From the NCBI GenBank assembly GCA_965224675.1, contig CBDDAA010000004.1, positions 1,860,001 through 1,924,000 on the forward strand: DNA of 64,000 bases. The letters are read 5' to 3'. The translations under genes were made by a program, and so were the position numbers. The DNA is from UBA7957 sp965224675 (GTDB lineage Bacteria; Pseudomonadota; Gammaproteobacteria; Granulosicoccales; Granulosicoccaceae). Below the pieces are notes generated by a model. The model did not search any database. It was given only the letters and a program-made list of their open reading frames with translations, and was not told the origin of the DNA. Positions within the stretch are counted from its first letter, which is position 1, and each line of letters opens with the position of its first letter. Of the stretch, positions 27,854-36,766 are shown one piece after another.

Positions 27854-29446
27854 CTATTTCAAATCAACACCATAAAACACATTTCCACCAAAAGGATCGA
27901 TGCGAAAGTCAGAGACTTCTTTTCTTACAGGCTCATAAACAACACTATGTGCAATAGTCACCCAAGGCGCCTCTTCTTTGAATATCATCTGCGCCTCTTC
28001 ATAAAGTTTGGTGCGCTCACCCATATCACTGACTATCTTGGCTTTTTGGATAAGGTCTTCAAAAGGCTGATGACACCAACGCGCCCGATTGGCACCACCT
28101 ACAGCATCGCAACCGAGTAAAACAGCCAAAAAGTTGTCGGGATCTCCGTTGTCTCCTGTCCAACCCAGCAGAACAGTTTCGTGTTCGCCATCTTTACTGC
28201 GCTTTAAATATTCACCCCATTCAAAGGAAATGATTTCCGCTTCAACACCAACCTTGGCCCAGTCAGCCTGAATAATTTCAGCCATACGCCGAGCATTTGG
28301 GTTGTAAGGTCTTTGCACAGGCATTGCCCAAATATTGGTTTTAAAGCCGTCTGCCAATCCCGCTTCAGCGAGTAATTTTTTCGCCTCTTCAACGTTGTAC
28401 TCATAATCGGTAACTGCGTCATTGTAAGACCAGATTGTCGGTGGTATTGGATTTTTGGCAATTTTACCGGCACCCTGAAAGACTGCATCGATGATGGCCT
28501 GTTTGTTGATAGCAATGCTGAGTGCTTTGCGTACGAGCTTATTGTCGAAGGGTTTTTTCTCAGTGTTAAATGCAAGGTAACCAACATTTAAACCTTCTTT
28601 TTGCAGTAAATTCAGATCATCATCTGCCCGCATTGCTTCTAAATCAGCCGGATTAGGATAAGGCATTACATGACACTCTCCCGCTTTCATTTTCGCGTAA
28701 CGGACTGAGTTATCGGGTGTTATCGAAAACACCAGGTTGTCAATGGGGGCTTTCCCAGCCCAGTAATCTGGGTTGGCTTTATATCGAATGACGGCATCTT
28801 TTTGATAAGCCACCAGCTGAAATGGGCCCGTACCAACTGGATCGAGATCAATTTTTTCCGGACTACCTGCTTTCATCAAGGTATCCGCATACTCGGCTGA
28901 AAAAATGGAGGCGAAATCCATTCCCATATTGGCAATAAAGGGTGCTTCTGGTCGGTTAAGTAAAAATTTGACGGTATTGTCATCAACTTTTATCACATCT
29001 TTGAGCAGATCAGGCATGCTCATGCCGTTGAAGTACTCGTAAGCGCCACCCGAAACTTTATGGAATGGGTGTTCTTTACTGAACTGACGCATAAAAGAGA
29101 AAACCACATCATCGGCATTAAAATCGCGGCTGGGTGAAAAATGCTTGGTGCTATGGAATTTCACACCTTTTCGCAGGTGAAATGTGTACTCAAGTCCATC
29201 GTCGGAGACATCCCAACTTTCGGCCAGTGCTGGACCGATCGATGTGGTGCCGCGTTCAAACTCTACCAAGCGATTGTAAATTTGTCTTGAGCTTGCATCA
29301 AAGGTGGTACCTGCTGTATAGAGTTGTGGGTTGAACCCTTCCGGACTGCCCTCTGAGCAGAAGACAAGCGTTTTTGCAGCGAAAGCCGCTGGACTTAACA
29401 GTGCTGAAAGCGCAGCACAAAGCACCAGTTTGCGAGTTTTTAACAT
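27854..29446 (-). CDS. dppA: Dipeptide ABC transporter substrate-binding protein DppA
   Basis: Periplasmic SBP_bac_5 family protein of 530 residues. The signal peptide runs to about A23 (LSPAAFA). The mature start KTLVFCSEGSPEGFNPQLYTAGTTFDASSRQIYNRLVEF is very close to E. coli DppA, so true dipeptide specificity is likely. ADDVVFSFMRQ and the conserved late region (VVYEPVRKEVSDFRIDPFG) also agree. A GAGGAA Shine-Dalgarno sequence lies before the ATG. It is the first gene of dppABCDF and is probably the most expressed. Confidence 0.95.
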   Translation of the reverse strand: MLKTRKLVLCAALSALLSPAAFAAKTLVFCSEGSPEGFNPQLYTAGTTFDASSRQIYNRLVEFERGTTSIGPALAESWDVSDDGLEYTFHLRKGVKFHSTKHFSPSRDFNADDVVFSFMRQFSKEHPFHKVSGGAYEYFNGMSMPDLLKDVIKVDDNTVKFLLNRPEAPFIANMGMDFASIFSAEYADTLMKAGSPEKIDLDPVGTGPFQLVAYQKDAVIRYKANPDYWAGKAPIDNLVFSITPDNSVRYAKMKAGECHVMPYPNPADLEAMRADDDLNLLQKEGLNVGYLAFNTEKKPFDNKLVRKALSIAINKQAIIDAVFQGAGKIAKNPIPPTIWSYNDAVTDYEYNVEEAKKLLAEAGLADGFKTNIWAMPVQRPYNPNARRMAEIIQADWAKVGVEAEIISFEWGEYLKRSKDGEHETVLLGWTGDNGDPDNFLAVLLGCDAVGGANRARWCHQPFEDLIQKAKIVSDMGERTKLYEEAQMIFKEEAPWVTIAHSVVYEPVRKEVSDFRIDPFGGNVFYGVDLK

Positions 29447-29988
29447 GAATTATTCCTCATATTCGAAAGTTTTGTTTTTATGCTTATTAACCGGCAGGTA
29501 TTTCTTTCTTGTATAGCTTGCTAAAGATTGGGCCTTGGAACGCTTTAAATTAAAGAGCAGCCTTAATTAGCGATCGGTAAAAATAATATTATTCTAACAA
29601 GGCACAACAATTTGTGCATGATACGAGTGAAATTTGCCAGATTTAGGTCGTATACTCGGGTACAGGCTATGCCACTTATATGAATTGCACAAGCGGGATT
29701 ATTAGGATTAAACAAATTGCTACAAGCGAACTTGCTTTTTCGACTAACAAACGCTGTCAAAGGTGACTGATCGAGTGATCTTGGTCGATGGCTGACGACA
29801 TCAATAAATATATATAAAACATATAGTTATAACTATTCAAAAGATAAACTATATCGCCTTTGCTTTCTGTTTTGATCTGCACAAGCCAGCCGTAATCCGT
29901 TGCGTTAAATTGGTTATTCGATTGACATCTGTTCGCAGATTTTAAAAACCATTCCATATAATTTTTTTGTTGAAAGCGTATTTTTGGA
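29447..29988. other. Intergenic region upstream of dppA
   Basis: About 540 bases between dppA and a small lipoprotein gene. It must contain the dppA promoter near 29460-29560. Short frames here have no recognisable features, and I do not call any of them genes. The stretch is AT-rich. Confidence 0.5.
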
Positions 29989-30231
29989 TTAATGCCTGCG
30001 CCTGTGGTGATGACCATAACTTTGACTGTGGCGACGGTGTCTATGGCCATAGCGATGTGGTTGATGCGAATAAACACTGGCTGAATAACCATAGTCATGG
30101 CCGTAATAACCATTGTGTGCGAAGTTGATGCTACCCGAAGCACCTAAAAAATGGCAACCACTTAAAAATAATATACTTAACAATAAACCCGCATGGGAAA
30201 TCGTACGAATCAGTCTGCGTTTTGTTAACAT
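29989..30231 (-). CDS. Small His/Tyr-rich lipoprotein
   Basis: An 80-residue predicted lipoprotein. The N-terminus MLTKRRLIRTISHAGLLLSILFLSGC has a basic n-region, hydrophobic core and lipobox LSGC. The mature part is short and full of His, Tyr and Arg (GHDYGYSASVYSHQPHRYGHRHRRHSQ and similar), suggesting metal or polyanion binding. GGAG lies 8 bases before the ATG. I do not recognise the family. The clear lipobox and ribosome-binding site support it, though the low-complexity end makes it uncertain. Confidence 0.6.
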   Translation of the reverse strand: MLTKRRLIRTISHAGLLLSILFLSGCHFLGASGSINFAHNGYYGHDYGYSASVYSHQPHRYGHRHRRHSQSYGHHHRRRH

Positions 30232-30384
30232 AAACAAGGCTCCGAATTACGTGTCAGCTAATGTCGAGCATAAGAAATTCCAGCTTAATCGTACCTGAAC
30301 AGGATTAATTACTACTGGACAGAAATGTAATCTGATTCAGCCAGATGTTAGGATTATCCGCCCTGAATTAACCTAGGTTGAAAA

Positions 30385-32586
30385 ATGCTAAGCATGGTAT
30401 TTTATTTTTTGTTGGCAATTTCGCTCGCAAATTCTGTGACTGCCTGTGACTCTGATTTGATTGAGCGTGGTAAGCGTTATGTCGAACGTGTTCGATTGGG
30501 TGCTATCGATCATTTTACTTCCAAGGTGTCAGAAGGGCGAGAGGAAATCTCCATAGTCACACTTCTGCCAGAATCAAATTACTCAGGTAATAAGGATCCC
30601 CAAGACGCTGCGCAACTGGTTGATGGAAAACTGGCAAGACCACCTGTCTGGACACGTAAGGATTCAGTCGGTTGGTTCGGGCATACCCCCGTTATTATCG
30701 AAGCACAACGCTACATTGATAAACCAACATCCGGAAAGGTAAGAGTTCGAGCAGGTCTTGGGAAATATGCAGGGATAGACCTGCCTCGCCAAATTGATAT
30801 TTACAGTAATATTGATGGTGGACTGACTTGGGTTGGAAGTTACAAAGAGCGAGGTGGACTGAACCTGGAAGACAAACGCAGTTATTGGCTGGAAGCGCAG
30901 GTTAGAAACGTTAGAAGTCGCCTTGTGATAGCAATCCATGCCAATGGCGCCTATGTACAGCTCGATGAAGTTGAATTTGTACCTGGCCCTTCAGATAATT
31001 CAGTCAGCATGCAGGAAAGCCCAGACGGTAAACCCTTACTCTTGACACTTGAAGAGGTTAAAGCAGACGCATCACATCAGCTGCGACTTAATATGGAGAT
31101 GGAAAGTAGCAACCGCAACCACAGTAAACAACAATGGCGTAATAAATTTGGGTCTGACAAGATGTTGAGCTGGATAGCGGATCCATGGCACCCGTCATTG
31201 GATACCCTTGGCGCAGATGAGGTCGTGCCAGCGCAAAAGATATTGCAGATTAACGGCACGGATTCCGAGTATGAGCAATTTGCTATCGGTTTTTACAATA
31301 CGGGTTCGACCGTCAGTGAAGTGGGGTTCGATATAGAAGGGTTGAGTCAGGATCAATATCAGTTATCGCTACTTGGCAGAGTATTATCAGCTGACGGTAA
31401 TATAGCGTTTGATCCGTTAATTCCAATCAATAAAAGGCAGATTAGTGTTATGCCGGGTTGGCCGACCCTATTGTGGGTGAAGGTTGATTTAAGAAAGCTG
31501 GGTCTTGGCAGGAAGGAGGCGACCCTGTATGTCCATGACAGCAAGACCCCGGCAAAGAGCAAGGCATTTACTATTAAATTTAATATTCAAGATAGCAAAA
31601 AACTAAAGGCATTGACGTTGCAAACGAAAGTTTGGGGTTATTCCTCTGATCAGCCAATCTGGAAAAACCCACAAAAAGCCATTGAAGATCAACAGGCGCA
31701 TTATGTCAATAGCTGGACAATCCACTCGTCTAATTTGCCCGGTAAACGCTTAGACGGCAAAGTCGAGACAGATAAACTGCAACGACTGAACCGGGATTTG
31801 GCATTGTATGCGGGACGAGGACTGGTACGATTATATTTTGGCTGGACAGCCCAAAATAACCCTTTGGGTCTGAGCAAAGATAATTATACGATGGCACCAG
31901 GTGTGAAAAAACGTTTTAGCGTTTGGTTGTTAAATTTAAAATCCTGGATGCAAAAGGCCGGTTATAAAGATCAAGACTGGCAACTCTACCCGTTGGATGA
32001 GCCATCGGGAAGTGATTTGCTGGTATTGAAATCAATAGCCCGGTTCAGTAAAAAAATATTACCCAATGTCGGCATATATACTGATCCGGTATCAACCCAT
32101 TCCAACCCCACCGATCTTGAATCACTGCAGACATTGGCCGGATCAATCGATAGCTGGCAACCGGGGCTGGAATTTGCGCGGGGGAGCGGTGCTGAATTTT
32201 TCCAGAATCTTCAGCAACCCTGGGGTTTTTATCATAATCCAACCACGCCGGCAAAAAGAGCATCGGCGATTGCAGATTATCGCAGCCAGGGTTGGTGGGC
32301 CTGGACATTAGGCGCATCCTCGATTGGTTTCTGGTCGTACAGTGATTCTACCGGCAGTTCTGTATGGGATGATTTTGATGGGCGCCGACCTGATTTTGCG
32401 GTTGTCTATGAAAAATCAGATCAATTGTTAAGCAGCCGGCGCTGGGAAGCATTCGCGGAAGGTGTCGAAGACTATAAACTACTGATGGGTAGTCGGATAA
32501 GGGTGCCGGATGGAATCCATATAGAGCAACTTGATACTCAAATGATCAATATGCATCGAAAGCTGGCGCTGGATCAAATTCGCTGA
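30385..32586 (+). CDS. Secreted DUF4091 / GH123-like protein
   Basis: A 733-residue exported protein; the leader ends VTAC, which fits a lipobox but has no basic n-region. Residues 40-205 resemble a discoidin-like carbohydrate-binding beta-sandwich (SGNKDPQDAAQLVDGKL..., then VRVRAGLGKYAGIDLPRQIDIYSN). The middle has beta-sandwich character. Residues about 410-730 form a DUF4091 domain: LYPLDEP with D538-E539 matches the catalytic Asp-Glu pair of GH123 enzymes, and the end has RRWEAFAEGVEDYKLL. An extracytoplasmic glycosidase, perhaps on N-acetylhexosamine glycans, is inferred; substrate unknown. No co-oriented partner genes adjoin it. Confidence 0.8.
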   Translation: MLSMVFYFLLAISLANSVTACDSDLIERGKRYVERVRLGAIDHFTSKVSEGREEISIVTLLPESNYSGNKDPQDAAQLVDGKLARPPVWTRKDSVGWFGHTPVIIEAQRYIDKPTSGKVRVRAGLGKYAGIDLPRQIDIYSNIDGGLTWVGSYKERGGLNLEDKRSYWLEAQVRNVRSRLVIAIHANGAYVQLDEVEFVPGPSDNSVSMQESPDGKPLLLTLEEVKADASHQLRLNMEMESSNRNHSKQQWRNKFGSDKMLSWIADPWHPSLDTLGADEVVPAQKILQINGTDSEYEQFAIGFYNTGSTVSEVGFDIEGLSQDQYQLSLLGRVLSADGNIAFDPLIPINKRQISVMPGWPTLLWVKVDLRKLGLGRKEATLYVHDSKTPAKSKAFTIKFNIQDSKKLKALTLQTKVWGYSSDQPIWKNPQKAIEDQQAHYVNSWTIHSSNLPGKRLDGKVETDKLQRLNRDLALYAGRGLVRLYFGWTAQNNPLGLSKDNYTMAPGVKKRFSVWLLNLKSWMQKAGYKDQDWQLYPLDEPSGSDLLVLKSIARFSKKILPNVGIYTDPVSTHSNPTDLESLQTLAGSIDSWQPGLEFARGSGAEFFQNLQQPWGFYHNPTTPAKRASAIADYRSQGWWAWTLGASSIGFWSYSDSTGSSVWDDFDGRRPDFAVVYEKSDQLLSSRRWEAFAEGVEDYKLLMGSRIRVPDGIHIEQLDTQMINMHRKLALDQIR

Positions 32587-32624
32587 TGAACGGGTGTGAA
32601 TCGGACTTCGCGAAGCCCTTATCC

Positions 32625-33437
32625 TTAATATATGTTAAGCGCCGGATTTATAATTGAAAAATGGTGCTGTTCGGGCAAAACGATTAGCCGTGTTTCCACA
32701 GGTCCCCCTCGCCAGACACTATCTAAATTTTGTGATTGATAATGGTATTGCTCGCTTTCCATTTCTCCAACAATGAGATCCATAGAGCAAGATATATTAG
32801 GTTGCCTGAATATGGGGCTCAAGGTTTTCGCTTTCTCGATATCTAAAGATAAAGCGGTGTTAACCCGTGTTTTCACCAGCGGTTGCAAATCGAACAACCC
32901 GCTGATTGAAATTGCGTGTTTGATAAAATCATCAATCGAATCAGGCAGTAATTCAGACCACGGACTGGTTAGCAAATCCGCGATGAGATGACCACCTGCA
33001 GAGTGTCCACAGAGTGTAAGCCTTGCTTGCGGTTCGGCGAGCTTGCTTCGATTTTTCCAAACCCAAATAAGTGCTAAACGGCAATGAATGATGATTTCTG
33101 ATAGAGGCACATCGGGACATAATCCATAATTGATGAGTACAAGTGTCTCATTATCTTTACAAATTTTATTGGCCATGAAGCTAAAAAATGACTTATCCAT
33201 AGCCTGCCAGTACCCTCCGTGAATGAAAAGAAAAATACCCGTAGCCGGTTTTTCCGGTCTGGCTATATCCAGCAGTGTTCTGCTGTGATTGTGGTAGGGG
33301 ATATCGCAGTCAAAGTGAATTGCCTCCCTGGCTATCTCACTGTCTTGACGCCAGATATCAAAATAACGTTGATGATTTTTAACGGCTGCTCGATTATCGT
33401 ATTGCGAATCAAGATACGGATCGATGGGCTGATTCAC
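32625..33437 (-). CDS. Arylformamidase-like alpha/beta hydrolase
   Basis: A 270-residue alpha/beta hydrolase. The oxyanion motif HGGYW is at residues 73-77 and the nucleophile elbow GHSAGGH has Ser146. The HGGYW...K.FF spacing is typical of the kynurenine-formamidase-like group, but other kynurenine-pathway genes are absent from the window, so the substrate is open. A late acidic residue and His (LPEQHHFSII) complete a plausible triad. Its start overlaps the stop of the upstream AsnC-type gene by four bases, so the two are probably an operon. Confidence 0.85.
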   Translation of the reverse strand: MNQPIDPYLDSQYDNRAAVKNHQRYFDIWRQDSEIAREAIHFDCDIPYHNHSRTLLDIARPEKPATGIFLFIHGGYWQAMDKSFFSFMANKICKDNETLVLINYGLCPDVPLSEIIIHCRLALIWVWKNRSKLAEPQARLTLCGHSAGGHLIADLLTSPWSELLPDSIDDFIKHAISISGLFDLQPLVKTRVNTALSLDIEKAKTLSPIFRQPNISCSMDLIVGEMESEQYHYQSQNLDSVWRGGPVETRLIVLPEQHHFSIINPALNIY

Positions 33438-33724
33438 GCGAGGGTTGTGCCACCACCTAATGAGAACATACTCTCCAGATCGTGGCGCGAGAATGCTTTG
33501 AAGGCCAACATTGTTTCAGTATGTTGAATAGCATCAAATGCTGTTAATTTTTCGGTAATAAGTGCGGCTAAAGCATCGTTATTTTCGACCCGGGCAACGG
33601 CGATTAAATCGTAGTTCCCACTCACAGAATAAACCTCTGAGAAGCCGTCCATATCGGCAAGACCACGTGCAACGTCAGCGACTTTGCTGCGACGGATATT
33701 CATCAATACGATTGCGGTAACCAT
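33434..33724 (-). CDS. Stand-alone Lrp/AsnC ligand-binding (RAM) domain protein
   Basis: A 96-residue protein made only of the AsnC_trans_reg effector domain: TAIVLMNIRRSKVADVARGLADMDGFSEVYSVSGNYDLIAVARVENNDALAALITEKL. No helix-turn-helix precedes it. Such stand-alone RAM domains bind amino acids or related metabolites as ring oligomers. It is translationally coupled to the arylformamidase-like hydrolase, suggesting that it senses a metabolite of that enzyme's pathway. AGTG-rich sequence before the ATG gives only a weak ribosome-binding site. Confidence 0.88.
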   Translation of the reverse strand: MVTAIVLMNIRRSKVADVARGLADMDGFSEVYSVSGNYDLIAVARVENNDALAALITEKLTAFDAIQHTETMLAFKAFSRHDLESMFSLGGGTTLA

Positions 33725-34538
33725 AGCACTCTCCCAGTGACTAAATTTTTAGCATAGCACGCTGAGGGTCTCTTATAAATCACATCAACCAGTCAATAAA
33801 ATACGCAGATAATAGAATTATTACTTGAACCGGGAAAATCCATACCAATTCTTGCCAGAATAGAGTAACTTCGCTTTGTGTATCGTTAAGATCAGATTTC
33901 TATCATTGTTTCGTTTAATGTCGGGGCCCGACCGTTGCCTGCCTTTGGCAACATTTAAGTCACCACCATGTATCTGTTTGCCTTAGTGGGTGTTTCACGA
34001 ATAATATGCAAATTAAAGAACATCGCATTTCTACCGCTAAATTGCTGATGATTGAGGTGCAGGACTTGTGCTTTTTTCGATGATGCTTTTATACTATTAC
34101 TGAGACTTTTCTAATACCAATATGCCTGACTTTGCCAGGGTCGTGTTTGTAATATTTAAATGAGAATATATAGATCGGAATTAGAAAAACTGTTGGCGTA
34201 AAAACGAGTCACGTCAAGATATTTATCGTCAAATATTTGATAAGTGGGGCTGTTACCGCTCCTTAATTGAGTGGATTAACAATAACCCTCATTCACTCTA
34301 TGCAAGTTCTATCTTAAGACTGAGAGCTGATAGGGATTTGTGGTTTGACATATATCTTGATTGTCTACATATTTGCCTCATGTGATATATTTATTTAGCA
34401 ATAAGAATGAATTATACCTACCGAATAAAGCATGTCTTGTGTATTATCCCATCAGTATTTTCAACAATCATCAGGGCCTCCATGTTTGAACAAAGTTCGG
34501 GGGCTTATCCTTGATAATGCAAGCTGAAATGTCTATGA
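33725..34538. other. Long intergenic region upstream of glcB
   Basis: More than 800 bases with no intact gene, AT-rich. It separates the minus-strand hydrolase unit from the plus-strand glcB, so it should hold promoters for both. It contains a possible decayed short frame at 34160-34385, listed separately. Confidence 0.5.
34160..34385 (+). pseudogene. Possible remnant of a small coding region
   Basis: An ATG opens MRIYRSELEKLLA before a stop; in the next frame about 60 codons are open with protein-like composition (RQDIYRQIFDKWGCYRSLIEWINNN, then SSILRLRADRDLWFDIYLD) but no ATG/GTG/TTG start. A single frameshift would join the two. I recognise no family, and chance cannot be excluded. Confidence 0.2.
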
Positions 34539-34550
34539 GTGCCTTTGATT

Positions 34551-36731
34551 ATGAATAATAGAGTTTCGATGGCTGGCTTACAAATCGCCAAAGTATTTTT
34601 TGATTTTATAGAACATGATGTTGCCCCTGGCCTGGGTCTTGATGTCGCTACATTCTGGCAATCATTCGCAAAAATCATCAAAGATCTGTCGCCTGAAAAT
34701 CAGCGATTATTAGCTAAACGTGATCAGCTACAGTCGCAGATTGATGATTGGCATTTGAACCAGCGTAACAAGGCACACGATGCACAGACTTATGAGAACT
34801 ATCTTCGTGAGATCGGTTACCTGGAAGAGCCGCCGCCTGCATTTACGATCACGACCGATACTGTCGATCCTGAAATAGCCTGTATCGCCGGGCCGCAGCT
34901 CGTTGTGCCCGTCAATAATGCACGCTATGCACTTAATGCTGCGAATGCACGTTGGAGTAGCTTGTATGATGCACTTTACGGCAGCGATATAGTAAACGAT
35001 GAAAATGGGTCCGGTAAACTAAATGCCTATAATCCACTAAGAGGTGAGAAAGTTATCGCACTGGCCATGGATTTTCTTGATGCAGCGGTACCCCTGGCGG
35101 CAGGTAGTCATAAGGCGGTGAAGCGCTATAAAGTGGTCGAGAAGGATTCCGTCCACTTACTTAAAATCATCCTCAATAGTGGCGAAGAAACCACACTAAA
35201 AAGTCTCGAACAATTTGTTGCCTATGACGGCTTGCAAGCGTGCCGTCTGATATTACTAAAGAATAACGGGTTGCATATACAGCTGATGATCGATCCAGAT
35301 AGTGATGCAGGAGAACAACATCCCGCCGGCATTAAAGACCTGGTTCTCGAGTCAGCACTATCGGTTATTCAGGATTGTGAAGATTCTGTAACCGCTGTTG
35401 ATGCTGAAGATAAGGTAGACGTTTATAAAAACTGGCTTGGATTGATGCGGGGAGATCTGGCTATAACCTTTAACCATAATGGGAAAACCGTTTCTCGCTG
35501 CCTCAATCCGGATCTGCAATTTGTAGGCGTTGATGGTAATCCGTTAACGCTGACAGGGAGGAGTTTGCTTTTAGTCAGAAACGTTGGTCTTTTGATGAAT
35601 ACTGACGTTGTGTTGAATGATCAGGGAGAAGAAATTCCAGAAGGTATACTGGATGGCATGATTACCAGCCTTATTGCATTGTATGACTTAAAAGGCAAGG
35701 GTCAGTATAAAAACAGTCGAGCAGACAGCATCTATATAGTTAAGCCTAAAATGCATGGTTCAGAAGAAGTTGCATTTGCCAACGAATTATTTAATCGAAT
35801 TGAACAAGCGCTGCAGCTTAAAAAAAATACCATAAAAATAGGCGTAATGGATGAAGAGAGACGCACGACAGTAAATTTGAAAGCCTGCATATACGCTTGT
35901 CGGGGGCGCCTGATCTTTATCAATACAGGATTTCTTGATCGCACCGGCGATGAAATTCATACCAGTATGGAAGCAGGCCCGATGCTGCCTAAAGAACAAC
36001 TTAAGCAACAGCCCTGGTTATCTGGTTATGAAAACTCGAATGTCGATACCGGACTGGCATGTGGCATGGGTGGCAAAGCACAAATTGGAAAAGGCATGTG
36101 GGCGATACCGGATCAGATGAATAATATGCTGAAATCCAAGATTGCGCATCCATTGGCGGGCGCAAATACGGCCTGGGTGCCATCGCCAACCGCTGCCTGC
36201 ATTCACGTAATGCACTATCACCAGGTAGATGTAAGGTCGAGGCAGAAATTGTTAAAAACCAGAGTGCCAATCACACTTGAGCAGCTATTGACAATCCCTC
36301 TTCTGCAAGACCTGAAGACCTTGTCTGAGAAAGAGATATTGAATGAACTAGAGAACAATGCGCAGGGAATACTGGGTTACGTTGTACGTTGGGTAGATCA
36401 GGGTGTAGGATGCTCCAAGGTGCCCGATATCAATGATGTTGGTTTGATGGAGGATCGTGCGACCTTAAGGATCTCCAGCCAGCATATTGCCAATTGGCTG
36501 CACCATGGTGTGTGCTCCTCACAACAGGTTCTATCAATATTCAAAAAAATGGCAGGTGTTGTTGACCAACAAAATAAAAATGACCCAAATTATGAGCCGA
36601 TGGCAGTTTCCTTTGACGGGTTTGCTTTTAGAGCTGCGCTTGACCTTGTATTAAAGGGTCGGGTACAACCCAACGGATATACTGAGCCGTTATTACTTAG
36701 CTATAGACGCAAGAAAAAATCTGAAGCATAA
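34551..36731 (+). CDS. glcB: Malate synthase G
   Basis: Condenses glyoxylate with acetyl-CoA to malate. The 726-residue protein (from the ATG; a GTG four codons upstream is the alternative) matches the long G isoform. Conserved blocks include GSIYIVKPKMHG-like DSIYIVKPKMHG, IGVMDEERRTTVNLKACI, INTGFLDRTGDEIHTSMEAGPML, KAQIGKGMWAIPD and ANTAWVPSPTAACIHVMHYHQ. No isocitrate lyase or glycolate oxidase gene is present in the window. It is followed after 35 bases by pckA on the same strand, which could channel malate-derived oxaloacetate towards gluconeogenesis. Confidence 0.96.
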   Translation: MNNRVSMAGLQIAKVFFDFIEHDVAPGLGLDVATFWQSFAKIIKDLSPENQRLLAKRDQLQSQIDDWHLNQRNKAHDAQTYENYLREIGYLEEPPPAFTITTDTVDPEIACIAGPQLVVPVNNARYALNAANARWSSLYDALYGSDIVNDENGSGKLNAYNPLRGEKVIALAMDFLDAAVPLAAGSHKAVKRYKVVEKDSVHLLKIILNSGEETTLKSLEQFVAYDGLQACRLILLKNNGLHIQLMIDPDSDAGEQHPAGIKDLVLESALSVIQDCEDSVTAVDAEDKVDVYKNWLGLMRGDLAITFNHNGKTVSRCLNPDLQFVGVDGNPLTLTGRSLLLVRNVGLLMNTDVVLNDQGEEIPEGILDGMITSLIALYDLKGKGQYKNSRADSIYIVKPKMHGSEEVAFANELFNRIEQALQLKKNTIKIGVMDEERRTTVNLKACIYACRGRLIFINTGFLDRTGDEIHTSMEAGPMLPKEQLKQQPWLSGYENSNVDTGLACGMGGKAQIGKGMWAIPDQMNNMLKSKIAHPLAGANTAWVPSPTAACIHVMHYHQVDVRSRQKLLKTRVPITLEQLLTIPLLQDLKTLSEKEILNELENNAQGILGYVVRWVDQGVGCSKVPDINDVGLMEDRATLRISSQHIANWLHHGVCSSQQVLSIFKKMAGVVDQQNKNDPNYEPMAVSFDGFAFRAALDLVLKGRVQPNGYTEPLLLSYRRKKKSEA

Positions 36732-36766
36732 GTTTTAAATTTAAAATATACAGGAGATACATAGTC

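Noticed and set aside
29563..29760. 65-codon minus-strand frame upstream of dppA
   Set aside because: No ribosome-binding site, no recognisable domain, and it covers the expected promoter region.
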